Positions 1-10,652 of a stretch of DNA of 64,000 nt are shown here, piece after piece. Numbering within the stretch: position 1 is the first letter of the stretch; each line of letters opens with the position of its first letter. The notes below the pieces were generated by a model. It saw only the letters and a list, made by a program, of their open reading frames with translations. It had not been told where the DNA came from and ran no database searches. This stretch comes from Methylovulum miyakonense HT12 (GTDB lineage Bacteria; Pseudomonadota; Gammaproteobacteria; Methylococcales; Methylomonadaceae): positions 2,123,551 to 2,187,550 of the forward strand of contig NZ_KB913025.1 in assembly GCF_000384075.1 (NCBI RefSeq). The letters run 5' to 3'. The translations under genes were made by a program, and so were the position numbers.

Positions 1-44
1 TGTCCATTGGGGGGCACAAAAAGATGTTTTGTATCCCCTCATTT

Positions 45-1658
45 TTACCAATCCACCTGTCCCCGTACTTCCAGCATGTCAAGGTCAGCGCCATTAAATG
101 CGGCAGATCTTGAGTTGCTCGTGCTTGCCGTATTAATATCCAAAACGTGCACAAAATTAGCCATCAGACGCATGTGTGAATTGGGATACCAGTTTAAAGC
201 CGCTTTAATGGTTTCGGCTTCACCGCCTTTGATTAGCTTATCGGTTAAATTTAAGTAATCATAACCTAGAGCCAATTCCCAGGCTCCCCAACCATTTTTC
301 ATATCGAAATTATGGGTAGGTTTGATCCTATCCCATGCCCCCGTTTTTGCTTTATATGCGCGAGATTCACCAGTCAGGAAATAACTGACATAACCGTAAT
401 AGCCATCTAAGGTTTCCCCGCTCCCGTAGCCTTTTCCTGAAATATTGGTTTGCAAATATTCCGCTTGGGCTGAAAATGAACGGTAGACCAAGGCCGACTC
501 CAAGGCAAAGCGCGTGATGTCGTCGACTTCCGTGCCCAGTTTGACGTTAGTCAAATTGCCGGTATTCAATATTGCGGTGCGGTCTACATTGGCATTTGGG
601 GTCGATGTGAAATTCATGCCGCCGTTGCTAAAGCTGCCATCGCCCAAGTAATTATTGTTCACCGAGCGGTAAGACCCAGAAGCGCCAACATGTAGGAATT
701 TCCTTTCACTATGTAGCCAAGGGCGGCCCACTATGCGTCCGGTTACATCCCAGCCCGTGTCCCCGCTGCCATTGTTGCGGTTGTTGTTGCCATTGCCTAC
801 GCTGTTTGTACCTGATGTGTTGGTATTATTGCTATTGACTGAGGTGTTGTAAGCCCAGCCGCCGCCCACAGGTTCAGTTTGCACGGCCCCCATCAATGCA
901 AACCGCTCATGGTTGTAATTGGCGCCAAGACCCACTTTATAGGCGTTGGGGTTGTCAGAAAAAGTATTGATCGACATATTACGCTCAATAAATGTCAAGA
1001 AGCGGTTGCTTGTGGCTTCTTCCAAGCTAAAAGGTTCTTTAAACTGGCCGACCTTGACCCCGAAAGGCTCAAACAGTTTCCAGTTGATGTACGCATCAGT
1101 AATGCCAGCCGCCACCGTACCATTGCCACGGCTAAAGTCATATTCAAACTTATAGTCGTAATTTCTGAAAAAAGTCCCTTCAATACCTAAACGGGCGCGG
1201 CGTATATTCGTGCTGTCGGCCAATTGGTTGGTGGTAGCGGTCGCCGCATTGGGTGCGGGGTTGTTGCCATCCACGTTAACCTGCGAATCAACTTGCATAC
1301 GGCCATTAATGGCGGCTTTAAAATTGCCGTCCTTGCTTTCAAATTCCAAGCCTTTTTCACCTAGTTTGACTTCTGCCGCATCTTTTTTCTGTTCAAAGAC
1401 GTGTTCTTTCAGGACTTCAATTTCGTTGGTCTTTTTCTCCAAATCCTGACGCATCTCGTCTAATGCGGCTTTATCTGTTGCGGGAGGGGCGTTGTCTTCG
1501 ACTTTGATGAATGAGCCTAACTTAGTGCGGTTGGCTCCCGGTTCTGCGTAAAGTTGTTTGGTTTTGTTATCCATATACAGATCCAGTGCTTTTGCTTGAA
1601 AAGATGCGCCGACACCTAATGCAGTAACTACAGCCAAAGTTAGTTTAGATAATGTCAT
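45..1658 (-). CDS. Phosphate-selective porin (OprO/OprP family)
   Basis: Outer-membrane beta-barrel porin, expected to pass phosphate or polyphosphate into the periplasm. The first 24 residues form a signal peptide ending AKA. A heptad-rich coiled coil follows at about residues 63-92, as in the trimerising N-terminus of OprP-type porins. The barrel begins near the family-typical 'DGNFKAAINGR' at 111-120. The chain ends in Trp, the aromatic C-terminus recognised by the BAM machinery. I place the start at the ATG at 1658, giving 537 aa; an upstream in-frame ATG at 1694 would put 12 polar residues before the signal peptide. A Pho box lies upstream on the same strand, and a divergent pstS-like gene sits across the intergenic region. 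The family is clear; the exact anion preference is inferred from context. Confidence 0.88.
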   Translation of the reverse strand: MTLSKLTLAVVTALGVGASFQAKALDLYMDNKTKQLYAEPGANRTKLGSFIKVEDNAPPATDKAALDEMRQDLEKKTNEIEVLKEHVFEQKKDAAEVKLGEKGLEFESKDGNFKAAINGRMQVDSQVNVDGNNPAPNAATATTNQLADSTNIRRARLGIEGTFFRNYDYKFEYDFSRGNGTVAAGITDAYINWKLFEPFGVKVGQFKEPFSLEEATSNRFLTFIERNMSINTFSDNPNAYKVGLGANYNHERFALMGAVQTEPVGGGWAYNTSVNSNNTNTSGTNSVGNGNNNRNNGSGDTGWDVTGRIVGRPWLHSERKFLHVGASGSYRSVNNNYLGDGSFSNGGMNFTSTPNANVDRTAILNTGNLTNVKLGTEVDDITRFALESALVYRSFSAQAEYLQTNISGKGYGSGETLDGYYGYVSYFLTGESRAYKAKTGAWDRIKPTHNFDMKNGWGAWELALGYDYLNLTDKLIKGGEAETIKAALNWYPNSHMRLMANFVHVLDINTASTSNSRSAAFNGADLDMLEVRGQVDW

Positions 1659-1731
1659 GTTTTGCTCTTGGTGGTTATCAAAAAATTTGAGCAAGAATAT
1701 GGGGTAAATATGACATTAATGTTACTAATAT

Positions 1732-1749
1732 ATTACAGTTTTATGACAT
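1732..1749 (-). promoter_or_regulatory. Pho box upstream of the porin
   Basis: Read on the minus strand, two 7-base half-sites, ATGTCAT and CTGTAAT, are separated by AAAA. This is the 11-base periodicity of PhoB sites (consensus CTGTCAT-N4-CTGTCAT). A -10-like ATTAAT follows 11 bases downstream at 1715-1720. A third TGTCAT lies at 1713-1718. PhoB control of the porin is inferred. Confidence 0.75.
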
Positions 1750-1968
1750 TTTGTGGGTGGGTCTGCCTATGAAAAATATTATTCAATAATAACAGTAAGA
1801 TATATTTTTTTCTGATCGGCAATAAATTTCAAAAATAAAGGAATTATTTATAATTTATTGATTTTTAAATAAATTAACATATATAGTTTAGTGGTTGATG
1901 TTTTCTATTTCTGTTATTTAACTAATTGATTATTATATATTTGTATTTTGTTGTTATTGGCAAAAAAG

Positions 1969-1986
1969 TTGTCATAATTTTGTCAT
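1969..1986 (+). promoter_or_regulatory. Pho box upstream of the pstS-like gene
   Basis: Two identical half-sites, TTGTCAT, are separated by AATT, which is exact 11-base spacing. A -10-like TATGCT at 1997-2002 begins 10 bases after the box, the geometry of PhoB-activated promoters in which the Pho box replaces the -35. The rest of the 1659-2041 intergenic stretch is A+T rich and shows no gene. Confidence 0.82.
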
Positions 1987-2041
1987 ATTAAGTCTCTATG
2001 CTTGTGCCTGTATTCCACATTTATATTACTTTTGAGAGTTG

Positions 2042-3028
2042 ATGATGACAGTATTTTTTAAAACGAAGTCCTTGGTGATTGCGATGGGCTTTGCGTGTTT
2101 TACATTGGCTAGCGCTACGGCGAATGCCGTGCAGTCAGTTGACGACGGGTTACCTGAATATAAGAAAGCCACTGGGATTTCCGGTAACTTATCCAGTGTC
2201 GGTTCTGACACATTGGCAAATTTAATGACCCTTTGGGCAGAAGAATTCAATCGTGAATACCCTAATGTCAATATTCAGATCCAAGCGGCGGGCTCTTCGA
2301 CAGCACCTCCGGCTTTGACGGAAGGCACAGCCAATTTAGGGCCAATGAGCAGGGAAATGAAGGAGGATGAGCTGGAAGCGTTTGAAGATAAGTTCGGTTA
2401 CAAACCGACCGCCGTCCCCGTCGCAATAGATGCCTTAGCGGTATTGGTCAACAAAGACAACCCTATCAAAGGCCTGTCGATTGAACAAGTGGATGCCATT
2501 TTTTCCAGCACCCACAAATGTGGGGATGAAAAGGATATTGAAAACTGGGGCGATGCCGGAGTGGCGGCCTGGGCCACAAAAACTATCCAGCTCTATGGGC
2601 GCAACTCAGTTTCTGGAACCTACGGCTACTTTAAGGAGCATGCGCTTTGCAAAGGTGATTTCAAAAGCAACGTCAACGAACAGCCAGGATCTGCTTCGGT
2701 TGTGCAGTCTGTGACATCATCCGCAAATGGTATCGGTTATTCCGGCATGGGTTACAGCACATCCGGGGTCAAAATGGTGCCTTTGGCTAAAAAAGCCGGG
2801 CAGCCTTTTGTTGAAGCAACTCCAGAGAACGCAATTAACGGCAGCTATCCATTGACCCGTTATTTATTTGTTTACGTCAACAAGAAACCTAACGAACCCT
2901 TGCCGCCGTTAGAAAACGAATTCATTAAAATGGTGTTGTCTAAAGCAGGGCAAAAAGTAGTCATAAAAGACGGTTATATCCCACTGCCAGCGAAAATTGT
3001 CAGCAAAATCATGGCTACCCTTAAATAA
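2042..3028 (+). CDS. PstS-type periplasmic phosphate-binding protein
   Basis: Substrate-binding protein of the phosphate ABC-transporter class, about 328 aa. It has a cleavable signal peptide ending ATANA near residue 30. Family signatures are visible: SSVGSDTL, the AAGSST segment of the phosphate-binding loop, GPMSREM, and [12 protein letters not shown]. The start is one of two adjacent ATGs (2042 or 2045) behind GAGAG at 2034-2038. The earlier TTG at 2039 overlaps the ribosome-binding site. No pstC, pstA or pstB follows; a terminator closes the unit. It is therefore an orphan binding protein that either serves a Pst transporter encoded elsewhere or works with the divergent porin. The Pho box predicts induction by phosphate starvation. 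Confidence 0.88.
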   Translation: MMTVFFKTKSLVIAMGFACFTLASATANAVQSVDDGLPEYKKATGISGNLSSVGSDTLANLMTLWAEEFNREYPNVNIQIQAAGSSTAPPALTEGTANLGPMSREMKEDELEAFEDKFGYKPTAVPVAIDALAVLVNKDNPIKGLSIEQVDAIFSSTHKCGDEKDIENWGDAGVAAWATKTIQLYGRNSVSGTYGYFKEHALCKGDFKSNVNEQPGSASVVQSVTSSANGIGYSGMGYSTSGVKMVPLAKKAGQPFVEATPENAINGSYPLTRYLFVYVNKKPNEPLPPLENEFIKMVLSKAGQKVVIKDGYIPLPAKIVSKIMATLK

Positions 3029-3058
3029 CAAGAAATTGGTTTTTTATAGCTAAAAAAT

Positions 3059-3092
3059 AAAGGCAAGAGATTTAACATTTCTTGCCTTTTTT
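3059..3092. terminator. Bidirectional terminator between pstS-like gene and bamD
   Basis: A 10-bp stem (AAAGGCAAGA / TCTTGCCTTT) encloses an 11-base loop, with T-runs on the plus strand and A-runs before it that act as T-runs on the minus strand. It serves the two convergent genes. Confidence 0.85.
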
Positions 3093-3105
3093 GTTTCGTT
3101 GGCGG

Positions 3106-3942
3106 TTATTTGTCAAAACCAATAAAATCCCAAAGCCTGTGGGAGAAAGTCATGTTTTTGAATTCAGGCACAGGCGGGCCGTCTGGATAATTTTGTTCAT
3201 AAACCCGCTTCGTGTCATCGGCAAGTTCTTTCATGCCCAGCTCGGTGTAGGCTTCCATTAAAACTTGCAAGGCATAAGGCACGGCAGGTGTCCGCTGGTA
3301 ATTTTCAACGACACCGGAAGCGCGGTTGGCTGCGGCGATATAGGCTTTCCTTTTCATGTAATAGCGTGCCACATGCACGTCGTGCATCGCCAGATTATTC
3401 TTAAGCGCTATCATCCGTAATCTGGCGTCAGCCAAATATCGGCTGCCTGGGTAACGGCGGATGAGTTCTTCAAAATTACGGTAGGCTTCGCGGGCACTGC
3501 CTGGATCCCGTTGCGAGGTGTCCGTTGGTAAAAACCGGTCAATAAAACCTATATCACGGTTATAATTTACCAAGCCTTTTAAATAATACGCGTAATCGAC
3601 ATGGGGGTTGCGCGGATTCATCTTAATGAATCGGTCGGCGGCAGCGATTGCCGATTCGGGTTCGGCATTTTTAAAATAAGCGTAGGCTATATCCAACTGG
3701 GTTTGTGCGGATGATTCACCGAAAGGGTAACGGGATTCCAAGGCTTCGTATAGCTTAATGGCCTTTTCGTAATTTCCGGCATCCACCATTTTTTGGGCTT
3801 CGGTGCGGAATTTCTCAGTATTCCAGCCCGCATATTCATTTTCTGGATTGGCCTCATCGGCCGAATCTCCGAATACCCCGCATCCTTGTAAGGATAGCCC
3901 TAAACTGAAGATGATAAAAAATTTTATTAAAATTAATCGCAT
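3106..3942 (-). CDS. bamD: Outer-membrane assembly lipoprotein BamD
   Basis: Essential lipoprotein of the BAM complex, which folds beta-barrel proteins into the outer membrane. It has a signal peptide with lipobox LQGC at residues 18-21, so Cys21 is the lipidated residue. The rest is TPR-like helical repeats (for example GNYEKAIKLYEALESRYP and ESAIAAADRFIKMNPRN), as in BamD/ComL/YfiO. Its 278 aa are slightly more than the E. coli protein's 245. It is divergent from rluD, the same arrangement as bamD/rluD in many gammaproteobacteria. A BamC-like lipoprotein is encoded at 24.9 kb. Confidence 0.93.
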   Translation of the reverse strand: MRLILIKFFIIFSLGLSLQGCGVFGDSADEANPENEYAGWNTEKFRTEAQKMVDAGNYEKAIKLYEALESRYPFGESSAQTQLDIAYAYFKNAEPESAIAAADRFIKMNPRNPHVDYAYYLKGLVNYNRDIGFIDRFLPTDTSQRDPGSAREAYRNFEELIRRYPGSRYLADARLRMIALKNNLAMHDVHVARYYMKRKAYIAAANRASGVVENYQRTPAVPYALQVLMEAYTELGMKELADDTKRVYEQNYPDGPPVPEFKNMTFSHRLWDFIGFDK

Positions 3943-4061
3943 AGTTCTAACGACACGTTGTAATATTGGGGGTTTTTCTCGCTGGATTGGCTGCGATAGT
4001 GTGGAGTAGTCTAGGTAATCCGTGAGTATAACTTAACAAAAGGTTATTCAGAAGATTTGTT

Positions 4062-5006
4062 ATGACAAAATTAACGGCAGAAGTGCCATACGAAATGGCG
4101 GGCATGCGCCTTGATCAGATATTGGCGGAATTGTTTGCCGAATATTCGCGAAGTAAGTTACAAAGTTGGATTAAATCTGGTCGTGTGCAAGTTAATGGAT
4201 TGATACTTAAGGCAAAAGATAAACTGGAAGGTGGCGAGGAAATCACCTTGGATGCAGAAGCGGAAGTGGTGATCACTTCGGAGCCGGAAAATATCCCGCT
4301 CGACATTGTTTATGAAGATGATAGTTTGCTGATCGTCAATAAACCGGCGGGCTTGGTGGTGCATCCGGCGATAGGCAATTGGCGTGGCACTTTAGTGAAC
4401 GCCTTGTTGCACCACGAGCCGGGCTTGGACACCCTGCCGCGTGCGGGCATTGTCCATCGTATCGACAAAGATACGAGCGGTTTGTTGATGATTGCCAAAA
4501 CCTTGCAGGCGCACAATAGCCTGACCGGGCAATTACAAGAGCGGGAAATCCATCGCGAATATCTGGCGATTACGCGTGGGCGTATGACGGCTGGCGGCAC
4601 GGTCGATGAGCCGATAGGCCGGCATCCGTCAGACCGTTTGCGTTATGTGGTCAGGGAATCCGGCAAGTTTGCGGTGACGCATTATCGGGTGGTGAAACGC
4701 TTCACCCGCCATACCTTGGTTCAGGTGAAGCTGGAAACTGGCCGTACCCATCAGATCAGGGTGCATATGGCGCATATCCGCTTTCCTTTGGTGGGCGATC
4801 AGGTTTATGGCGGACGTTTCCAGATGCCCCCCGATTGCAGTGAACGGCTGGAAAATGCCTTGCGCGGCTTCAAGCGGCAAGCGTTGCATGCGGCGAAATT
4901 GGGTTTGGTGCATCCTGTGACTGACGAGTATATGGAATGGGAGCAAGCATTGCCGGATGATATGGTCGAGCTGCTGGAGGCTTTGGCCGACAATGAACAA
5001 GAATAG
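4062..5006 (+). CDS. rluD: 23S rRNA pseudouridine synthase RluD
   Basis: Isomerises uridines in helix 69 of 23S rRNA (positions 1911, 1915 and 1917 in E. coli) to pseudouridine. An N-terminal S4 RNA-binding domain spans roughly residues 15-75. The catalytic domain carries HRIDKDTSGL at 132-141, with D135 the expected catalytic Asp. It also has VNKPAGLVVHP near 92-102 and ETGRTHQIRVH in the second half. Its 314 aa are family-typical. Its stop overlaps the pgeF start by 14 bases, so the two are probably co-translated. The window also encodes RlmH, which methylates the pseudouridine made by RluD at position 1915. Confidence 0.94.
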   Translation: MTKLTAEVPYEMAGMRLDQILAELFAEYSRSKLQSWIKSGRVQVNGLILKAKDKLEGGEEITLDAEAEVVITSEPENIPLDIVYEDDSLLIVNKPAGLVVHPAIGNWRGTLVNALLHHEPGLDTLPRAGIVHRIDKDTSGLLMIAKTLQAHNSLTGQLQEREIHREYLAITRGRMTAGGTVDEPIGRHPSDRLRYVVRESGKFAVTHYRVVKRFTRHTLVQVKLETGRTHQIRVHMAHIRFPLVGDQVYGGRFQMPPDCSERLENALRGFKRQALHAAKLGLVHPVTDEYMEWEQALPDDMVELLEALADNEQE

Positions 5007-5727
5007 CTCTTGGTTGGCTCCCGATTGGCCAGCTCCGGACAACGTATTTGCCGCAACTACCTTGCGTGGCGGCGGTTCGAGCCTTGCCCCTTATGAAAGC
5101 TTGAATCTTGCCTTGCATGTTGGTGACCAAGAGGAGGCGGTCAGGCAAAACCGCAGTCTGGTTAAGGCCATGCTGAATTTGCCCGGCGAGCCGAAATGGT
5201 TGGCACAAATCCATAGTGACCGGGTTGTTGATGCCGCCAGCGTGGATTTGCCCGAGCCTGCCGATGCCAGTTTTACCGACCAAGCCGGGATTGTTTGTGC
5301 CGTGATGACCGCCGACTGTTTGCCCGTGCTGGTGTGCTCCCGTGATGGGCAGAAAATTGCCGCCATCCATGCGGGATGGCGCGGATTATTGGCAGGCATT
5401 ATCGGTAACACCCTCGCTGCCATGAGAACCCATGATGTGCTGGTTTGGTTGGGGCCTGCGATAGGGTCTTCAAGTTTTGAAGTCGGTGCGGAAGTGCGTG
5501 AGGCGTTCACTGCAAAATCCGATAGCTACTGTCTTGCCTTTAAGGCGCGGGGAAACGGCAAATGGTTGGCCGACATTTATCAGCTGGCGCGTCTGGAGCT
5601 TGCGGGATTGGGTATTGCCCAGGTTTATGGTGGTGGTTTTTGTACGGTCGCTGAGCAGGAACGCTTTTTTTCTTATCGCCGTGACCCAGCCACTGGACGC
5701 ATGGCGACACTCATTTGGAGAACCTGA
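4993..5727 (+). CDS. pgeF: PgeF/YfiH, peptidoglycan-editing or purine nucleoside phosphorylase family
   Basis: Multicopper-oxidase-like family protein (DUF152). Members act as purine nucleoside phosphorylases or, in E. coli, correct misincorporated L-Ser in peptidoglycan precursors. The metal ligands are visible as H74 (AQIHS), C109 (TADCLPVL) and H126 (HAGWRG). The start chosen is the ATG at 4993, giving 244 aa; the frame is open further upstream but only inside rluD. The order rluD-pgeF matches E. coli rluD-yfiH; clpB does not follow here. Confidence 0.9.
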   Translation: MNKNSSWLAPDWPAPDNVFAATTLRGGGSSLAPYESLNLALHVGDQEEAVRQNRSLVKAMLNLPGEPKWLAQIHSDRVVDAASVDLPEPADASFTDQAGIVCAVMTADCLPVLVCSRDGQKIAAIHAGWRGLLAGIIGNTLAAMRTHDVLVWLGPAIGSSSFEVGAEVREAFTAKSDSYCLAFKARGNGKWLADIYQLARLELAGLGIAQVYGGGFCTVAEQERFFSYRRDPATGRMATLIWRT

Positions 5728-5732
5728 CAGTA

Positions 5733-6563
5733 GTGAATTTATTGTTATTGATTGTCATATTTACCGCCATCGGCGGTTTGTTAAGCGTATTGGCGGCAGC
5801 GGTCTTCCTGCTGTTGCCCGATAAACAGAGGGCGGCGGTATTGCCGCATGGCATTAGCTTTGCGATTGGTGCGTTATTGACCGTGGCCTTTTACGGCCTG
5901 ATCCCGCAAGCTTTTGCGGAAGTTAGTCCGGCAATGTTCCAACCCTTGTCGGCCACGATTTTGGCGGGGATATTGGGCTTTTTTGTGCTGGAAAAATTAT
6001 TGATTTGGCGGCATTGCCATTACGGCAGTTGTGAAGCGCATGGTGATGAAGAGCCGCATCATGATGATGGCCACGGCCATCATCATGGGCATGGCGCAAA
6101 ATCGGCAGGCGTGCTGATCATTTTAGGTGACGGTATCCACAACTTTGTTGATGGCATTTTAATCGCGGCGGCGTTCTTGACCGATGTGCAATTGGGCATA
6201 GTGTCTAGCCTTGCGGTGGCGGCGCACGAGATCCCGCAGGAGGTAGGGGATTTTGCCATTTTGTTGGAAAGCGGCTATTCCAAAAGCAAAGCCCTTTTTT
6301 ACAATATCTTGGCGAGCTTGACCACCGTTTTGGGTGGCGTGTTGGCGTATTATAGCCTGGAAAATTTACACGACAGTTTGCCGTATTTTCTGGCCTTGGC
6401 GGCATCCAGCTTCATTTATATTGCCGTGGCGGATTTGATCCCGTCACTGCATAAAAAAACCGATATGAAAGCCTCATTGGAGCAAATTGCTTTGATCGCG
6501 GCGGGCGTGTTGTTGATCAGCTATTTGCATAATGTTGTCCATCATTTTGAGTCGGCGGGTTAA
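5733..6563 (+). CDS. ZIP-family divalent metal transporter
   Basis: Inner-membrane metal permease of the ZIP family, for Zn2+ and possibly Fe2+ or Mn2+. It has about eight hydrophobic segments. A His-rich loop follows the third (HDDGHGHHHGHG). The paired metal-site motifs HNFVDG and HEIPQEVGD occur in the next helices, as in ZIP transmembrane helices 4 and 5. The GTG at 5733 (276 aa) starts just after pgeF's stop, with GGAG 12 bases upstream. A TTG at 5715 overlapping pgeF is the alternative. It is probably co-transcribed with rluD-pgeF. Confidence 0.88.
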   Translation: MNLLLLIVIFTAIGGLLSVLAAAVFLLLPDKQRAAVLPHGISFAIGALLTVAFYGLIPQAFAEVSPAMFQPLSATILAGILGFFVLEKLLIWRHCHYGSCEAHGDEEPHHDDGHGHHHGHGAKSAGVLIILGDGIHNFVDGILIAAAFLTDVQLGIVSSLAVAAHEIPQEVGDFAILLESGYSKSKALFYNILASLTTVLGGVLAYYSLENLHDSLPYFLALAASSFIYIAVADLIPSLHKKTDMKASLEQIALIAAGVLLISYLHNVVHHFESAG

Positions 6564-6722
6564 TGCTGTTTTCAGCACCTTACGTCCGTTTGCCCATAGG
6601 GGCCGCCATGGTGATGTTTTTTGAAGACGATTTTTGTGTTTTTGATTTTATGGCTCTGCCACCCGTGCTTCGACAAGACCCTACAGGGATAGGCGAAGGG
6701 GTCATACGGACGGCAGGTTTTC

Positions 6723-7778
6723 CTAGGCATTTATCGTGAAAGGGCTGTTGGAAATTTCTTGGCCAGTTTCCGGGTAAATGACCCGTACGCTATAAGTTAC
6801 ACCCTGGGTCAAGTCTAATGGGGCGGCAAAGCCGCTATTTAAGCCTTTGGGGCCATAGACAGCGGCCACATCACTACGCGATAAGCCAGCGACAGTTTCG
6901 GTCGCCACCATTCCATTGACGAGGATACGCAAATCCGCAGGCCCGTTCTGGTTGGAACAATATGCCCAGCCCTTTAAATATTGCCCATCCCACATTTCAA
7001 TGTGGCCGATGACCAATTCGGGCAATTTGCCCAAGACATAAATGAAACCGTTCCGACGGTTACTGTAATAGCGTTCAAACCTTTTCGATCCCACCATACA
7101 GCTATAGTTGTTTAAATAAGCCATCACTCTTTTGGGCAAAAACCATAATTTGCGCAGAAGCTTTAATTTCCTTTCGTTATCGTGTATCAATGATTCAACG
7201 ATATTCGGGGTGACATTAATTTTTTTTATGATAATGAACCCGTTACGGCTGAGTTGGGCGTCCGTGGCCGGGTTATTCTCCATGTCATAGGTTTCATAAA
7301 AAATGAATGACCCGGAAGGTTTTAAGCTACGGTAGATTTCCCGCAATTGGTCGTTGAAACGCGGCACGCCAGTTTCCACGCTCAAAATGACGTCAAACGT
7401 ATCGTTGGCAAAGGGCATGCCCTGCCGGTTAACCTTAAATACGGCGTTTTTTAGTTTACGGTGTTTGCGTTTGCAATAAAAAATCGCGGCTTCGGATGCG
7501 TCCAAGCCGTTAAAATGGCATCCGTCATCCAAGTAGTTGCGCAATAAGTACATACTGCCATGCCCTTGCCCGCAACCTATTTCACATAAGTTTAAAGCTT
7601 CGGTACGGGGCACCCCGCCCGCTTTCATTAATTCAACATAAAATTGCAGTTGGTGGGCATTTTCTTCGGTTATGGCTGTTGGGAAATAGCCGTAATTGTT
7701 TAGCAAAATTTTGCCGTAACGCAATTCGTATAAACAATACATTAAATAGATAAAGTTGTACCGTAATCTGGATTTCAT
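6723..7778 (-). CDS. SAM-dependent methyltransferase with C-terminal carbohydrate-enzyme-type accessory domain
   Basis: The N-terminal half is a class I methyltransferase. SAM-binding motif I is LCEIGCGQGHG at 64-74, with an acidic motif II in GLDAS near 91-95 and a post-I segment FDVILSVETG. The C-terminal domain at about 257-351 has the pattern GHIE..DGQYLKGWA, ILVNG and RSDVAAVYGP..LNSGFA. This resembles a small beta-sandwich domain that I associate with bacterial glycosyltransferases and surface-polysaccharide methyltransferases. The substrate is unknown; a glycan or lipid-linked sugar is inferred from the extra domain. It is transcribed alone, with pgm 183 bp upstream on the same strand, which could supply sugar nucleotides. 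Confidence 0.75.
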   Translation of the reverse strand: MKSRLRYNFIYLMYCLYELRYGKILLNNYGYFPTAITEENAHQLQFYVELMKAGGVPRTEALNLCEIGCGQGHGSMYLLRNYLDDGCHFNGLDASEAAIFYCKRKHRKLKNAVFKVNRQGMPFANDTFDVILSVETGVPRFNDQLREIYRSLKPSGSFIFYETYDMENNPATDAQLSRNGFIIIKKINVTPNIVESLIHDNERKLKLLRKLWFLPKRVMAYLNNYSCMVGSKRFERYYSNRRNGFIYVLGKLPELVIGHIEMWDGQYLKGWAYCSNQNGPADLRILVNGMVATETVAGLSRSDVAAVYGPKGLNSGFAAPLDLTQGVTYSVRVIYPETGQEISNSPFTINA

Positions 7779-7915
7779 GGGAGGCTGCGGAAAAAGTTGA
7801 AAAGCTATTTGCCTAACTTACGTAAATGCGGATGCTGGTTAAAAAACCATTGTCTTGATGGGGCGGTTGGTGTTTCCGTAGTTTGGGCTGCCAAGTTATA
7901 AGTATTGTGGCGTTT

Positions 7916-7943
7916 AGGGTAGGGGATGCTACGCCTCTACCCT
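7916..7943. repeat. Inverted repeat downstream of pgm
   Basis: AGGGTAG at 7916-7922 and CTACCCT at 7937-7943 form a 7-bp stem, with partial complementarity further out (GTGG / CCAC). It could stop or stabilise the pgm transcript, but there is no T-run, so this is tentative. Confidence 0.35.
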
Positions 7944-7961
7944 ATGCCCCACAGTGCCGTA

Positions 7962-10220
<2,259 letters not shown>

Positions 10221-10250
10221 AGCTGGAAAATGCAGTAATCGGTGATAAAA

Positions 10251-10275
10251 TTACACTCAGGTGTAAGTTTTTTTT
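10251..10275 (+). terminator. Terminator after the L,D-transpeptidase gene
   Basis: A TTACAC / GTGTAA stem with a TCAG loop is followed by G and eight T. It is a compact intrinsic terminator 30 bases after the stop codon. Confidence 0.75.
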
Positions 10276-10306
10276 GTTGTAATAACTTTAAATTTAGGAA
10301 AATGAT

Positions 10307-10585
10307 ATGAAAAGAGTAGTGAAATTATCAATGATAGCATTGGCTGTTAGCATGGTTGTTGGTTGCGCAAGCAGCTCAGATATTGACAATCTGCAATCAC
10401 AAATTGACAGCTTGAAAACTTCTGTTGCACAAGCTTCTTCTGACGCTGCAAGTGCACAAAGTGCCGCTAACGATGCTGCATCAAGAGCTGCTGCTGCTGA
10501 GTCTGCTGCTAACCGTGCCGCCCAATATGCCCAAGAAACTAGCAGCAAATTGGACAGCATGTTCAAAAAATCAATGATGAAATAA
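10307..10585 (+). CDS. Lpp/OprI-like murein lipoprotein
   Basis: Small abundant outer-membrane lipoprotein. The lipobox MVVGC puts the lipidated Cys at residue 20. The mature 73 residues start with a Leu-containing heptad segment (DIDNLQSQIDSL). They continue as an alanine zipper (SAANDAASRAAAAESAANRAA) and end in Lys92 (KKSMMK). A C-terminal Lys is the residue joined to peptidoglycan in Lpp. It lies beside an L,D-transpeptidase, the enzyme class that makes that bond. GGAAAATGAT precedes the ATG. It ends in a strong bidirectional terminator, as expected for a highly expressed single gene. Confidence 0.87.
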   Translation: MKRVVKLSMIALAVSMVVGCASSSDIDNLQSQIDSLKTSVAQASSDAASAQSAANDAASRAAAAESAANRAAQYAQETSSKLDSMFKKSMMK

Positions 10586-10606
10586 GTCATTAATTATTGA
10601 ACTAAT

Positions 10607-10641
10607 AAAAAAGCCCGATGGTTATCCATCGGGCTTTTTTT
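10607..10641. terminator. Bidirectional terminator between lpp-like gene and rdgC
   Basis: A 9-bp perfect stem GCCCGATGG / CCATCGGGC has a TTAT loop, flanked by six A on one side and seven T on the other. It serves the plus-strand lipoprotein gene and the minus-strand rdgC. Confidence 0.93.
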
Positions 10642-10652
10642 ATGCCGTATTT

